A stretch of 64,000 bases of DNA from Gloeothece verrucosa PCC 7822. GTDB lineage: Bacteria; Cyanobacteriota; Cyanobacteriia; Cyanobacteriales; Microcystaceae. Positions 1 through 9,410 of the stretch are shown here, in pieces. Made by a program: the position numbers and the translations under genes. The stretch spans positions 1,302,001 through 1,366,000 of the forward strand of contig NC_014501.1 in the NCBI RefSeq assembly GCF_000147335.1, written 5' to 3'. Positions within the stretch are counted from its first letter, which is position 1; each line of letters begins with the position of its first letter. The notes beneath the pieces are model-generated. The model was given only the letters and a program-made list of their open reading frames with translations, was not told where the DNA came from and searched no databases.

Positions 1-189
1 ATCGAGTCGGTGAGGGGTTGTATCATCTAGGTGAAGGTCATGAAAAGTCGGCTCTGTTTCGGGAACTTCTAATTTTTCCAGCAAGACCGGTTTACTCTCT
101 TGACTGGCTTCATAGATGAGAAAGTTGCGAGCGCGACCTGTTTTACCGCCAATCGTTTCAAAATTTTGGCTAACAACAGCAAATTTCAT
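1..189 (-). CDS. NifX/NifB-C-like domain protein, C-terminus outside the window
   Basis: The first 63 residues of a protein are read leftward from an ATG at 189; the frame is still open at base 1. The N-terminus (MKFAVVSQNFETIGGKTGRA, then RNFLIYEA) resembles the dinitrogenase iron-molybdenum cofactor domain of NifX, NafY and the NifB tail. That domain begins with a short beta strand, a G-x-[FT]-G-R-A turn and an F-L-x-Y-E strand. In nif clusters such domains carry FeMo-cofactor precursors; standalone copies are of unknown role. No other nif gene is visible here, so a nitrogen-fixation role cannot be claimed. The domain call is moderate because only a third of the protein is seen. Confidence 0.6.
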   Translation of the reverse strand, partial: MKFAVVSQNFETIGGKTGRARNFLIYEASQESKPVLLEKLEVPETEPTFHDLHLDDTTPHRLD

Positions 190-295
190 TGCTCATCTAT
201 CCTTTTAATTCCGCTACTTCCATCTTAGCATTGGATTTCTTCAGCTTAACGCCAATTATGTTAGAGTATCCTAACCAACTCGAGCAAGAAGGCTT

Positions 296-946
296 ATGTC
301 TGAGCAAAATTTTCCCAATCCTCTTAATCCCTACCCGTTAGAACATTACAAACGGTTATGCTTTCTCAAAAACATCATTAAAAACCCTAACATTATCATT
401 GGTGACTTTACTTATTATGATGATTTCGAGAATCCTGAAAACTTTGAAAAAAACGTGCTTTACCACTTTGATTTTATCGGAGATAAATTAATCATCGGCA
501 AATTTTGTGCCCTTGCGAGTGATGTTAAATTTATTATGAATGGCGGCAACCATCAGCTTAATTATTTTACCAGTTATCCGTTTTCAATTTTCGGTCAAGC
601 CTGGGAAAAAGCAGAACCCGATTCCTGGCCTTACAAAGGAGATACCATCATAGGTAATGATGTATGGATTGGCTATAATGCTGTGATTATGCCGGGAGTA
701 ACCGTAGGAGATGGGGCAATTATTGGCGCTAAGGCAGTGGTGACTAAAAATGTTGAACCTTATACCATTGTTGCCGGAAATCCCGCCCAACCGATTAAAA
801 AACGTTTTGAGGATGAGGTAATTGATATTTTGCTTAAACTGCAATGGTGGGATTGGGAAATAGCGAAAATAACTGAACATTTATCTATTCTTTCTAGCAA
901 TGATTTTTCCGCTTTACAAGCACTAATTAAAGATGACTTCAATTAG
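296..946 (+). CDS. Hexapeptide-repeat acetyltransferase, CatB/Vat (XAT) type
   Basis: This 216-residue protein belongs to the left-handed beta-helix acyltransferases related to xenobiotic acetyltransferases (Vat(D), CatB). Visible marks are the N-terminal NPYPLEHYKRLCFLKNII block, the IGDFTYY segment, and hexapeptide-like repeats in DTIIGNDVWIGYNAVIMPGV and VGDGAIIGAKAVVTKNV. The family active-site His is in the NGGNHQLNYF loop, and the tail reads PYTIVAGNPAQPIKKRF. The reaction would be acetyl transfer from acetyl-CoA to a hydroxyl, in the cytoplasm. Most chromosomal members have unknown substrates, so antibiotic resistance should not be assumed. The downstream glycosyltransferase overlaps it by 14 bases, which suggests translational coupling and perhaps a joint role in glycan modification. 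Confidence 0.85.
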   Translation: MSEQNFPNPLNPYPLEHYKRLCFLKNIIKNPNIIIGDFTYYDDFENPENFEKNVLYHFDFIGDKLIIGKFCALASDVKFIMNGGNHQLNYFTSYPFSIFGQAWEKAEPDSWPYKGDTIIGNDVWIGYNAVIMPGVTVGDGAIIGAKAVVTKNVEPYTIVAGNPAQPIKKRFEDEVIDILLKLQWWDWEIAKITEHLSILSSNDFSALQALIKDDFN

Positions 947-1619
947 CCTTATTATTCCCGTTTTAAATGAAGCCTCTACTCTGGAAAAAACCGTTTTAAG
1001 ACTCTTAGATGATACAGAAATAGAAATTATCGTTGTCGATGGAGGTAGTCAGGATGAAACCGTTAAAATATCCCAAGCTTTAGGGGTAAAAGTCTTCTGT
1101 TGTAACCAAACTGGTCGCGCCCATCAGATGAATATAGGGGCATCAACAGCAACAGGAGAAATTCTTATATTCTTACACGCTGATACTATTCTTCCGCAAG
1201 ATTATAAACATTGGGTTAAGACTACTTTATCTAATCCTAAAATTATTGCCGGGGCGTTTGAATTAAAGATTGATAGCGAGAAACTGTCTTTAAGATTAGT
1301 TGAAGCAATGGTTAATTTGAGGTCGCGTTTTCTATCTCTTCCTTATGGCGATCAAGCTTTTTTTCTCTATGCTTCTGTTTTTCGAGACATGGGAGGTTTT
1401 GCTAATATGCCCATTATGGAAGATTATGAGTTTATTCAACGCTTGCGGCGCAAAGGAAAAATTTCTATTGCACCTGTATCAGTCATAACATCAGATCGTC
1501 GTTGGCGAAAATTAGGGGTTATTAAGACAACTTTAATCAATCAATTAATTATTATTGGCTATTATTTAGGAATTTCTCCAGATCGGTTAGCGGCTTTTTA
1601 CCGAAGACAACCCAAATAA
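933..1619 (+). CDS. Family 2 glycosyltransferase (TIGR04283-like)
   Basis: A 228-residue GT-A fold glycosyltransferase. It opens with SLIIPVLNEASTLEKTV, followed by EIIVVDGGSQDET for nucleotide-sugar binding and ILIFLHADTILP, which holds the metal-coordinating acidic motif. A later MEDYEFIQRLRRKGK segment matches the [ED]D-x-[ED] region. The length and the wording of these motifs match the short 'transferase 2, rSAM/selenodomain-associated' group, whose acceptor is unknown. The start overlaps the upstream acetyltransferase by 14 bases, so the two are probably translated from one message. No membrane segment is evident except a mildly hydrophobic C-terminal helix. Confidence 0.85.
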   Translation: MTSISLIIPVLNEASTLEKTVLRLLDDTEIEIIVVDGGSQDETVKISQALGVKVFCCNQTGRAHQMNIGASTATGEILIFLHADTILPQDYKHWVKTTLSNPKIIAGAFELKIDSEKLSLRLVEAMVNLRSRFLSLPYGDQAFFLYASVFRDMGGFANMPIMEDYEFIQRLRRKGKISIAPVSVITSDRRWRKLGVIKTTLINQLIIIGYYLGISPDRLAAFYRRQPK

Positions 1620-1705
1620 ACTGCACCTTGGCCCGAAAAAAACCTGTTTCCATCTAAAACAATTTTTTCGGTGGGTGGAGTGAGAACCTTGCCAGTCATG
1701 AATAG

Positions 1706-2620
1706 TTAGTTTAGGTCGATAATAAACACCCAGTCTTTATATTTGGGGTCTTGATTTAAGGTAATTGCTGTTATTTTTTCTCTCAATTTATCAGTAATGG
1801 GACGCTCTTGTGGTAGAGAATAATTTTCTATGCGATTGACGGGGGAAATTTTCGCCGCCGTTCCACATAAAAATACTTCATCAGCGATAAATAATTCTGT
1901 CTTATCAACGGCTCTTTCTATGACAGTAATTCCCAAATCTTGAGCCACTTTAATGACACTATCTCGGGTAATTCCTTCTAAGATATCTTGTTCAAATCCC
2001 GGGGTAATTAATTGTCCATTTCTAACAATAAAAATATTCATCCCTGTGGCTTCACAGACTTTGCCCTGAGAATTCATTAAAATAGCTTCATCAAAACCTG
2101 ATTCTACGGCTTCAGTTTTAGCTAATGCAGAGGTTATATATGCCGCGCTAATTTTTCCTCTTAAGGGAAAGCTTCGGTCTTCTTGTCTATACCAAGAACT
2201 AATCCGACAACTGATTCCATCAGCCGATAAATATTCACCCATTTCTAAGCCATAAACAAAGAAATCTTTTTCTATGTTATGTAATCTGGGGGCTATTCCT
2301 AAACCTGAACTATAGACTAATGGACGAATATAAAAAGGTTTAGTCGGTTTATTTTTTTTTACAAAATCAATAATTATTTGTTGAATTTTATCCGCCGGTA
2401 AATCATGATGAAGGAATTTTGCACTAAGGCTGAGGCGTTTACAATGGCGGTCTAGTCTAAATAGTAACACTTGTTCAGGGTTTTCGGGGTTGGGTATTCC
2501 TCGCAATCCTCCAAAGGCGGCTGTGCCATAATGTAGCGCATGGGTGGCTATGGAAATATTAGCCTTTTCAAAGGGGACAAATTGGTTTTGAAAGTAGGCA
2601 AAAGGGAGAAAATCGTGCAT
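1706..2620 (-). CDS. ilvE: Branched-chain amino acid aminotransferase
   Basis: This PLP fold-type IV aminotransferase (304 residues, the usual family length) interconverts Val, Leu and Ile with their 2-oxo acids, using 2-oxoglutarate/glutamate. Landmarks are the N-terminal THALHYGTAAFGGLRG segment, RLDRHCKRLSLSAKFL, the catalytic-lysine region RGKISAAYITSALAKTEA, the cofactor segment NSQGKVCEATGMNIFIV, the LEGITRDSVI motif and the FLCGTAAKISPV phosphate-cup segment. It reads away from the glycosyltransferase upstream on the other strand and lies 44 bases downstream of the M61 peptidase gene on its own strand. D-amino acid aminotransferase and aminodeoxychorismate lyase share the fold, but the GGLRG and EATGMN wording favours IlvE. 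Confidence 0.92.
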   Translation of the reverse strand: MHDFLPFAYFQNQFVPFEKANISIATHALHYGTAAFGGLRGIPNPENPEQVLLFRLDRHCKRLSLSAKFLHHDLPADKIQQIIIDFVKKNKPTKPFYIRPLVYSSGLGIAPRLHNIEKDFFVYGLEMGEYLSADGISCRISSWYRQEDRSFPLRGKISAAYITSALAKTEAVESGFDEAILMNSQGKVCEATGMNIFIVRNGQLITPGFEQDILEGITRDSVIKVAQDLGITVIERAVDKTELFIADEVFLCGTAAKISPVNRIENYSLPQERPITDKLREKITAITLNQDPKYKDWVFIIDLN

Positions 2621-2664
2621 CTTTTATTCAGGGGTCAGTGGTTATGGGTAAAAACTTATAACTG

Positions 2665-4437
2665 TTAACTTTTAAGCCATCCGTAATGGTTTTCTTGTTG
2701 ACTGGGAGAGAGATTTTTCATCTTTACGAGTTCATAGCGACTGGGTTGGGGGGCAGCCAGTTCGACTGTCAGCGTCCTCAATTCATCTTGATGAAAAACG
2801 GTTATTTTAATTTTATCACCAGCTTGATAATCTTTAAGCCGCTCATTTAATTGGTTCGCCGTTATTTTTATGCCATCAAGTGCTAATAACTCATCTTCGG
2901 CATCTATTCCAGCTTGACAGGCGGGTGAACCGATTTCTACAAATTTTATTTTTTCTTTACCATTTTCACTTTGAGCTTTAATTCCCAAGCTAGGGATAGC
3001 TTCTTGTTCTATTACTTTCTCCAGTTGTAAGCCAAAGGGTTCTAAGTATTCCTCAAAGGGTAATTCATCAGTTCCGTCAATATATTTTGCCAAGAAATCA
3101 TTTAAATCCATTCCCGCCACTGATTCAAGGATTTCTTGTAACTGTTGGGGAGTAAAACCGATTTCTGATTTGCCAAATTTTTCCCATAACTGACGCATCA
3201 CATCATCGAGTGAACGTTGATTATTGTGGCGTGAGCGAATGAGCAAATCTAATAATAATGAGACTAATTCTCCTTTAAGATAATAGGATATTTGACTATT
3301 ATCACTGTTAGCATCTCGCCGATATAATTTAATCCAAGCATCAAAACTAGATTCCCCGAGAGTTTGTACTTTCCGTCCGGGAATTTGTAAGTAACGGGTA
3401 ATATCTTTACTGAAGTTTTCTAATAAGTTTTTGCTGTCATAAAGTTTTGCCCAATAGGGAATGACAATATCATAATAGCTGGTTGTGCCTTCTGAAAACC
3501 ATAAAGATGTGGTATAGTTTTCGGCTTCATAATCAAAAACTTCTAGGGCTTTTGGGCGAATTCGTTTAACATTCCATAAATGAAAGAATTCATGAGCGAC
3601 TAATTGCAGAAAAGCATTATATTGAGATTTGTCTCGAAATCCGAAACGCGAATAAATGAGGGAACAAGAATTTTTATGTTCTAAGCCGCCATAACCATTG
3701 CCGCTTAGATGCAGTAAAAACAGATATTTCTCGTAGGGTAACCCGCCAAATAATTCTGCTTGTACCTTAATAATTTTTTGAGTATCTTCGATAATTTTAG
3801 CGGCCACTGCATTGCCTTGTCCCCAAATGGCTAATTGATGGGGTTTACCTAATACGTCAAACTCATAAAGTTGATGAATCCCTATTTCAAAAGGACTATC
3901 CACTAAGGTATCAAAATCTTGAGCTTGATAGGTATGTTCTTGGCCTGGGATGGCCGGTAAAGCGGTAGTGACTCGCCAATCCGGATGAGGCGGTACAATG
4001 GTGACGGTGATGGGATGTTTTTCTAAACCCGGAACAAAAAAGAAGAGAGCGGCTCCGTTAAAATAGCCGTGAGTAGCATCTAAATGGTTGGTCCTGACGG
4101 TTAACTCATGGGCAAAAACACGGTATTTAACCGTTATTTCTGAGACGGCAGAAGTTTCAATTTCCCACTCGTTTTTGCGGGTTTTTTGACTGACTAAAAC
4201 TTGACCTTCGGGACCGCTAGCGCAAAAATCCTGCACTAATCTGGCATATTCTCGCACTAAATAAGAACCCGGAGTCCATACAGGCATTTTTAAAGTTAAT
4301 ACAGAAGCTTGCCACCCTTTAACTTGTAGCGTTACTTCAAATAAGTGGGAAGTGGGTTGTCCCATAGCCACTTGATAAGAAAGGGTTGGGAGATTTTCTG
4401 TGATGAGTTGCTGTGGTGCTAAGGCGGCTTTAGTCAT
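2665..4437 (-). CDS. M61 family aminopeptidase with PDZ domain
   Basis: A 590-residue zinc metallopeptidase of the glycyl-aminopeptidase (M61) family. The zinc-binding HExxH motif lies in QLVAHEFFHLWNVKRIRP, and the downstream glutamate region is SLWFSEGTTSYYDIV. The N-terminal half is a beta-rich domain typical of M61 (VTLQVKGWQASVLTLKMPVW). The C-terminal hundred residues form a PDZ-like domain (IGSPACQAGIDAEDELLALD). There is no convincing signal peptide, so it is probably cytoplasmic. It lies 22 bases downstream of the Crp-like regulator on the same strand and may share its transcript. Substrates of cyanobacterial M61 enzymes are not established. Confidence 0.88.
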   Translation of the reverse strand: MTKAALAPQQLITENLPTLSYQVAMGQPTSHLFEVTLQVKGWQASVLTLKMPVWTPGSYLVREYARLVQDFCASGPEGQVLVSQKTRKNEWEIETSAVSEITVKYRVFAHELTVRTNHLDATHGYFNGAALFFFVPGLEKHPITVTIVPPHPDWRVTTALPAIPGQEHTYQAQDFDTLVDSPFEIGIHQLYEFDVLGKPHQLAIWGQGNAVAAKIIEDTQKIIKVQAELFGGLPYEKYLFLLHLSGNGYGGLEHKNSCSLIYSRFGFRDKSQYNAFLQLVAHEFFHLWNVKRIRPKALEVFDYEAENYTTSLWFSEGTTSYYDIVIPYWAKLYDSKNLLENFSKDITRYLQIPGRKVQTLGESSFDAWIKLYRRDANSDNSQISYYLKGELVSLLLDLLIRSRHNNQRSLDDVMRQLWEKFGKSEIGFTPQQLQEILESVAGMDLNDFLAKYIDGTDELPFEEYLEPFGLQLEKVIEQEAIPSLGIKAQSENGKEKIKFVEIGSPACQAGIDAEDELLALDGIKITANQLNERLKDYQAGDKIKITVFHQDELRTLTVELAAPQPSRYELVKMKNLSPSQQENHYGWLKS

Positions 4438-4459
4438 TACCTCTTGAGTTGAGAAATTA

Positions 4460-5143
4460 TTAGAGTTGTTTAACCAGATGATTTAGCTGTTTAAGGTTAC
4501 TGAGGGCTAAAGTTTGATGAGATTTATCGATTTCAATCCATCCTTTATGGTGAATGCTTTCTAGTATTTTACCTGTTTCTTCTTCATTAATACCAGCCAG
4601 GTCCGCTAAGTCTGAGTCAGGAATATATAATATTTCTGTGCCTCTTTCGGTGGACTGACCATAATTTTCGGCTAAGGCGATCAAGGTTTTGACGAGTCTG
4701 ACTTTGGCTGAGTATTGAGATAACAGAAAGCGGCGATAAGACTGACGGACTCGTTTAACGGTAAGTTGTAGCATCCGATGATGCAGTTGGGGTTCTTTAT
4801 ACAACATTTGGATAAAACGTTGGGCTGATATAGACACGAGTTCTACATCAGATAGGGCCACAACCTCGGTTAAACGCGGCGCTTCATCCAAAACGGCCAT
4901 TTCTCCGAAGCAATCCCCTCGACTTAAAATATCTAATGTGACTTGCTGTTCTCGGGAACTATAGCGGATTTTGATCCAACCCGATACCACGAAAAAAACC
5001 GCTTTGCCCCAATTATCCTCGGTAATTAAGACAGTATCTTTGGGATAGTCCTGTTCTTCTACCACCGATAGTAGCCACTCAAGGGTGTCAGCACTGGCAA
5101 AGTCAAATAGAGGGAAAATCTCGCTAAAAGCGTTTGTTTCCAT
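4460..5143 (-). CDS. Crp/Fnr-family transcription regulator
   Basis: A 227-residue regulator with an N-terminal cyclic-nucleotide-binding beta-roll (about residues 10-125). The phosphate-binding cassette has the wording GDCFGEMAVLDEAPRLTEVV, close to the GEhALh-x-x-x-PRTAT consensus, although the canonical Arg-Thr pair is Arg-Leu here. A long dimerisation helix follows, then a winged HTH (about 150-227: DSDLADLAGINEEETGKILE as recognition region). The ligand is unclear: the altered cassette could mean cAMP, another ligand or none. It precedes the M61 peptidase by 22 bases in an apparent operon. Its targets cannot be read from the sequence. Confidence 0.88.
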   Translation of the reverse strand: METNAFSEIFPLFDFASADTLEWLLSVVEEQDYPKDTVLITEDNWGKAVFFVVSGWIKIRYSSREQQVTLDILSRGDCFGEMAVLDEAPRLTEVVALSDVELVSISAQRFIQMLYKEPQLHHRMLQLTVKRVRQSYRRFLLSQYSAKVRLVKTLIALAENYGQSTERGTEILYIPDSDLADLAGINEEETGKILESIHHKGWIEIDKSHQTLALSNLKQLNHLVKQL

Positions 5144-5337
5144 TAAAGGTCTGTCAAGATGAAGATATAGGCTTCTACTAGGTCTATTCTATGGGGAGAA
5201 CAGTCCAGAATTCGGGAATAAGGGGTTAGCTGATACCATTATTGTACTCCCCAATAGTTAAAAGCTTATTCTTAAATTACAGCACACCCGCGAATTTTTG
5301 CTCAAATTTATCAACTCTTGTCAACCCAACTACCTCT

Positions 5338-5997
5338 CTAAACCGGTGTTAGGTCTTGGTTAGCTAAGGTTAGTAAGTTACGCACTTCGTCGTCACTGGT
5401 TTGGGAAAAATCTTGATACCAAAGGCTTATAGAATGTAAGGGTTCTGGTTGTTGCCAACAGATCACTTGATCCACTTCAGAGTTTAACTCTTGACAGGTT
5501 TCCGGGGGAGCAACCGGAACCGCGATGATGATTTTGCTAGGATGATGTTGTTTTAGGGTAGCAATAGCCGCGCGGACCGTTGAACCGGTGGCAATTCCAT
5601 CATCTACTAGAATAATCGTTTGCTTCTCTAAATCTGGAAAAGGCCGATTTTCCCGATAAAGGCGGTCTCGTCTTTCTAACTCTATTTGTTCGCTGTCTGC
5701 CACTTGTTCGATAATCTCATCGCTGATATTTAACCAGCCTACAATCTCCTGATTAATCACTCTAACGCCTCCTGCACCGATGGCTCCCATCGCTAACTCT
5801 TTTCGCCCCGGAACGCCCAGTTTTCGCACTAAGCACACATCTAGCGGTAAATGCAGTTTTTTGGCAATTTCAAAAGCCACCGGCACCCCGCCTCGGGGAA
5901 GGGCTAAAACTAATACATCTGAACGGTTGGCATATTCAGCTAAGGGGATGGTCAATAATTGACCCGCGTGGGTTCGATTTTCTAAAATTTCAGTCAT
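5338..5997 (-). CDS. Phosphoribosyltransferase-domain protein
   Basis: A 219-residue type I PRTase-fold protein. The PRPP-binding signature is clear (TIILVDDGIATGSTVRAA), and the N-terminal region LVLALPRGGVPVAFEIA followed by DVCLVRKLGVPGRKELAMGA matches the group of free-standing PRTases often annotated only as 'phosphoribosyltransferase'. The substrate base or ligand is not known for this group. It ends with a segment (SISLWYQDFSQTSDDEV) seen in the same group. It stands alone, with 194 bases to the Crp gene and a 326-base gap upstream. Confidence 0.85.
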   Translation of the reverse strand: MTEILENRTHAGQLLTIPLAEYANRSDVLVLALPRGGVPVAFEIAKKLHLPLDVCLVRKLGVPGRKELAMGAIGAGGVRVINQEIVGWLNISDEIIEQVADSEQIELERRDRLYRENRPFPDLEKQTIILVDDGIATGSTVRAAIATLKQHHPSKIIIAVPVAPPETCQELNSEVDQVICWQQPEPLHSISLWYQDFSQTSDDEVRNLLTLANQDLTPV

Positions 5998-6323
5998 AAT
6001 GGTAGGTCCCTTGTGCTAACTATATTGTTATGGGGAAAGTTAAGGGCGGCTCAAAGTATGCTCCTAGACAATGGGTAAATAATTTGTTTGAAAATATATT
6101 GATGAGATCATCTAATGGTCTAGTCCTGATTGAAAGAGCAACAGCGAGTTAGGGCTTTTCTCTATCTATAGCTTAACAACTTCTTTTGAATATCAATGTT
6201 AAAATATATAGCAGGGCGAAAAAGTCAGGGATAAGCCGCTAAAATATGATCAAGGATTGATGGTAAAATCCCGTTAAAATCCCTTTAAATAAAATTTATA
6301 GAAAAAGAGTTTATAAAAAAATT
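5998..6323. other. Intergenic region between divergent genes
   Basis: This 326-base AT-rich gap separates the phosphoribosyltransferase gene (leftward) from the archease-rtcB operon (rightward), so it must hold both promoters. No ORF with a recognisable product, no RNA gene and no clear hairpin was found. No consensus promoter could be assigned with confidence, and no strong Shine-Dalgarno sequence precedes the archease ATG. Confidence 0.5.
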
Positions 6324-6746
6324 ATGCCGGAAACAAGAGAAATATTAGGATTTGAAGAAATTGAACATACGGCTGATTGGGCTTATCGAGTTTGGGGAAG
6401 CAATTTAGAAGAGTTATTTATTAGAGCCGCTCAAGGATTATATTACTTAGCCGGAGCTAAACTCGGTGAGGGGGAAAGCATTGAGCGAGAAATAGAAGTG
6501 AGGGGAATAGATGCAGAAAGTCTATTAGTAGCGACTTTAAATGAATTATTGCACCTCCATGACCAGGAAAATTTAGCCGTTGAGACTTTAAATATTCTGC
6601 TTTTTGAACCCACAAGGATGGAAGCTAAATTAAGTTTAAAACCCGTTCAAGAATGGATTAAAGATATTAAAGCGGCTACCTATCACAACATTGCTATTAA
6701 ACCCACCGAGGAGGGGTTAGAAGTCACCCTTGTATTAGATGTTTAA
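6324..6746 (+). CDS. Archease, activator of RtcB RNA ligase
   Basis: Archease is a small protein that speeds RtcB guanylylation and broadens its nucleotide use. The 140-residue product matches the family length. Visible marks are the metal-binding N-terminal motif [13 protein letters not shown], the [17 protein letters not shown] helix, the central [18 protein letters not shown] segment, and the C-terminal [19 protein letters not shown], in which archeases place further acidic metal ligands. It lies 20 bases upstream of rtcB on the same strand, which is the classic functional pairing and supports the call independently. Confidence 0.93.
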   Translation: MPETREILGFEEIEHTADWAYRVWGSNLEELFIRAAQGLYYLAGAKLGEGESIEREIEVRGIDAESLLVATLNELLHLHDQENLAVETLNILLFEPTRMEAKLSLKPVQEWIKDIKAATYHNIAIKPTEEGLEVTLVLDV

Positions 6747-6766
6747 AATGTCAAAAAAGCAAACCC

Positions 6767-8218
6767 ATGATTACTAAACAAGACTGTCGGAAAATCAATA
6801 ATTATATCTGGGAAATTTCCACCTCTTTTAAACCGCAAATGACGGTTCCGGTTTGGATTTTTGCCGATGAGGAACTGTTAGAAGAAGCCCTAAAAGATTT
6901 ATCAGTTACTCAAGCGGTTAATGTGGCCTGTTTACCCGGTTTAGCCGGCCATGTGGCCATTATGCCCGATGTTCATCAAGGCTATGGGATGCCTATTGGC
7001 GGCGTGATGGCGGCGCGAGTTCCCGATGGGATTATTTCGCCGGGGGCAGTGGGATATGATATTAACTGCGGCGTGAGAGTGTTAGCCTCCGGAATAGACT
7101 ACAAAAGCGCTAAACGTCATCTACCAGAGTTAGCCACTGCCCTCTATCGTAACTGTCCTAGCGGCGTAGGCGGTAAAGGCAGCGTTCCCCTATCTGCCGA
7201 GGAATTAGATAAAATGTGCCGTCAAGGGGCAAAATGGGCACTCGAAAAAGGTTACGCCACCGAAGAAGACTTACAGCGTACAGAAGAATTTGGTTGCTTG
7301 GAAGGGGCAGACCCCAATAGTGTCAGTAAGCGGGCAAAAGATCGCGGTAGAGGGCAACTGGGGACTCTAGGGGCAGGAAACCACTTTTTAGAGGTGGATG
7401 TGATCGAAGAAATTTTCGATCAGGATGCGGCTGATATTATGGGGCTTTATGAGGGTTGCCTCGCCATTCAAATTCACTGCGGTTCAAGAGGGTTTGGGCA
7501 TCAAATTTGTACTGACTATGTACAAGATTTTCAACTGGCTGTGATTAATTATGGCATTCAATTACCAGACCGAGAGTTAGTTTGTGCCCCAATTAGTTCT
7601 AAAGAAGGTCAAGCTTATTTAGGGGCGATGAAAGCGGCGGCGAATTTTGCTTTTGCTAACCGTCAAACCTTGGCCTATCACGCGCGGCAAAGTTTTGAGG
7701 AGGTGTTTGGTTCTCAAACGGGTAATCATGCCCTACGTCAGGTGTATGATATTGCCCATAATATGGCCAAGATTGAGCAACATAATATTAATGGGGAAGA
7801 GATGACCGTCTGTGTCCACCGCAAGGGCGCGACTCGGGCTTTTGGTCCTGGGTTTGAAGGGTTACCCCCAGAATATCAAGAAATTGGTCAGCCGGTGTTG
7901 GTGCCGGGTTCGATGGGTACCGAAAGCTGGATACTGTTGGGAACTGAGGCGAATGATGCTTTGTCTTTTGGTTCGAGTTGTCATGGGGCCGGACGGGTGA
8001 TGAGTCGCAGTAAGGCCAAAAAGGAAATTCGCGGCGAACGCCTTAGAGGAGAGTTGGAAAAAGAGGGGATCAATGTCCGCGCCGGTTCTCTGCCGGGACT
8101 CGCTGAAGAAGCGCCGCAAGCTTATAAGGATGTTAACCGTGTGGTGGAAACTGTCAGTCAGGCGGGTATTGCCCATAAGGTTGCGCGTCTACGTCCGGTG
8201 GCGGTGGTTAAGGGATAA
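6767..8218 (+). CDS. rtcB: RNA-splicing ligase RtcB (3'-phosphate/5'-OH RNA ligase)
   Basis: This enzyme joins RNA 2',3'-cyclic phosphate or 3'-phosphate ends to 5'-OH ends using GTP and Mn2+. The 483-residue length is that of an intein-free RtcB. The Mn ligands and active site are all visible: [12 protein letters not shown] (Asp and Cys), [35 protein letters not shown], and the guanylylated histidine in [11 protein letters not shown]. The [12 protein letters not shown] motif is intact. It follows the archease gene by 20 bases, so both are likely cotranscribed. In a cyanobacterium, where no tRNA needs RtcB for splicing, the likely role is RNA repair after endonucleolytic damage. Confidence 0.96.
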   Translation: MITKQDCRKINNYIWEISTSFKPQMTVPVWIFADEELLEEALKDLSVTQAVNVACLPGLAGHVAIMPDVHQGYGMPIGGVMAARVPDGIISPGAVGYDINCGVRVLASGIDYKSAKRHLPELATALYRNCPSGVGGKGSVPLSAEELDKMCRQGAKWALEKGYATEEDLQRTEEFGCLEGADPNSVSKRAKDRGRGQLGTLGAGNHFLEVDVIEEIFDQDAADIMGLYEGCLAIQIHCGSRGFGHQICTDYVQDFQLAVINYGIQLPDRELVCAPISSKEGQAYLGAMKAAANFAFANRQTLAYHARQSFEEVFGSQTGNHALRQVYDIAHNMAKIEQHNINGEEMTVCVHRKGATRAFGPGFEGLPPEYQEIGQPVLVPGSMGTESWILLGTEANDALSFGSSCHGAGRVMSRSKAKKEIRGERLRGELEKEGINVRAGSLPGLAEEAPQAYKDVNRVVETVSQAGIAHKVARLRPVAVVKG

Positions 8219-8621
8219 ATAAAGATCAGGTGGGCATTGCCCACCATAATAATGTTTTATTTCGCGCAAAGGACCCAAAGGAGAATGCTAAGAGGTTTTC
8301 TGTGGGGATTATTTTATTTTTGATTATCACAGAAACGTTTGAAGAGGAAACATTTGAGGTAAAACTGGCAAGTTCGTCTGTACATTTAATTTAGCATACT
8401 TCCTTATCTAACCTCATCACTTTACTTTTGAGAGATGTCGATCACTCTATAGGGGTAATACCATTAAGAAAGATAGTAGTAAACATTACGTTAAAAATTC
8501 TGAGATCGGTAATCAACATCCCCTAAGTTCGCTAAACCGAATTAATCTGTTTTTTAACCAAGTTACGATCAAATTAACTATTAAATATTTAGGATTCAGT
8601 TTCAATTTAAGGAGACTAAAA
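8219..8621. other. 403-base intergenic region
   Basis: This gap after rtcB holds one perfect interrupted palindrome near its left end (annotated separately) and otherwise AT-rich sequence without a credible ORF. The right end provides the leader of the coiled-coil gene, with a clear AAGGAG-type ribosome binding site at about 8609-8614. No RNA gene was recognised. Confidence 0.5.
8229..8245. repeat. GGTGGGCA-type interspersed palindrome, copy 1
   Basis: GGTGGGCATTGCCCACC: two 8-base arms around a single centre base, a few bases after the rtcB stop. The same palindrome, slightly varied, occurs at 27534, 60990 and 63197, always between genes. It can act as an rtcB terminator hairpin, but no T run follows it. 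The spread of near-identical copies suggests a REP-like element rather than independently evolved terminators. Confidence 0.75.
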
Positions 8622-9410
8622 ATGGTAGCATCTATCCCTATTAAAGAGAGACTAACTAACGCTTTACAACAGGCACAAAATACCGAAAATCAAGATAGTG
8701 ATAATATTAGAGCAATCCTCAAGGAAACCATCACTCAAGCCGCCACCGAAGCCGAACAAGACCCAGAAAAACTACACTCTATTATTAAAGAGTCTATTGC
8801 CGCTACTCTTGATACTTTTCTAGAAAAAGGAAAAGAAGGAGAAGAAGAACTAACCGCTTGTCTAGAAGGCATTATTGAGGGCATTAGTTCCTCAAAACGT
8901 CAAGCTATCTCTCAAAATCAAGCGGAAATTCAACGACTTCAAAATCAAGTTGAATCTGACGAAGAAGCTTTAGAAAATCAAATTGATTCCGCTTTGGTTG
9001 AAATTAAAAATACTGTCAAAGATCGCTCAGAAAATGTTAAAAAAGCGATTAATGTGGCAATTAATAACTTAAAAGATAGTGAAGAGGTCGGTCTTTTACA
9101 AAAACGCTATGCTCAACTGAAAGCACAACTCGCCGTCATCCAAGCGAATTTAGCCAGCCGCTATGGGCAAGAATTTGATGAAGTTAAACGCTATTTAGAT
9201 GAAGCGAAAACTTGGTATGATCGCGCTCAAAAAGACCCCGAAAATTTCTCTAAGAAAATAGGAACTAAGCATCAAGAATTTGAAACTAAACTCGGAGAAA
9301 CGGGGACGGCATTAGCCAAAAAAGAACGACAAGTTAAACAGCTTTTACGGGAATTATGGAACTCTCTCAGAGAAGCTTTTCAAGACCATAAAGATTCAGG
9401 CGTAAAGTAA
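8622..9410 (+). CDS. Coiled-coil protein of unknown function
   Basis: A 262-residue, highly charged and almost entirely helical protein, rich in Glu, Lys, Gln and Ala. Heptad-like stretches run from about residue 85 to 250 (for example QNQAEIQRLQNQVESDEEAL). There is no signal peptide, membrane segment or catalytic motif. A strong ribosome binding site (AAGGAGACTAAAA before ATG) fixes the start. The N-terminal part carries two similar segments, NIRAILKETITQAATEAEQD and KLHSIIKESIAATLDTFLEK, suggesting a small internal duplication. The family was not recognised. It ends 15 bases inside the convergent gene on the other strand. Confidence 0.75.
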   Translation: MVASIPIKERLTNALQQAQNTENQDSDNIRAILKETITQAATEAEQDPEKLHSIIKESIAATLDTFLEKGKEGEEELTACLEGIIEGISSSKRQAISQNQAEIQRLQNQVESDEEALENQIDSALVEIKNTVKDRSENVKKAINVAINNLKDSEEVGLLQKRYAQLKAQLAVIQANLASRYGQEFDEVKRYLDEAKTWYDRAQKDPENFSKKIGTKHQEFETKLGETGTALAKKERQVKQLLRELWNSLREAFQDHKDSGVK

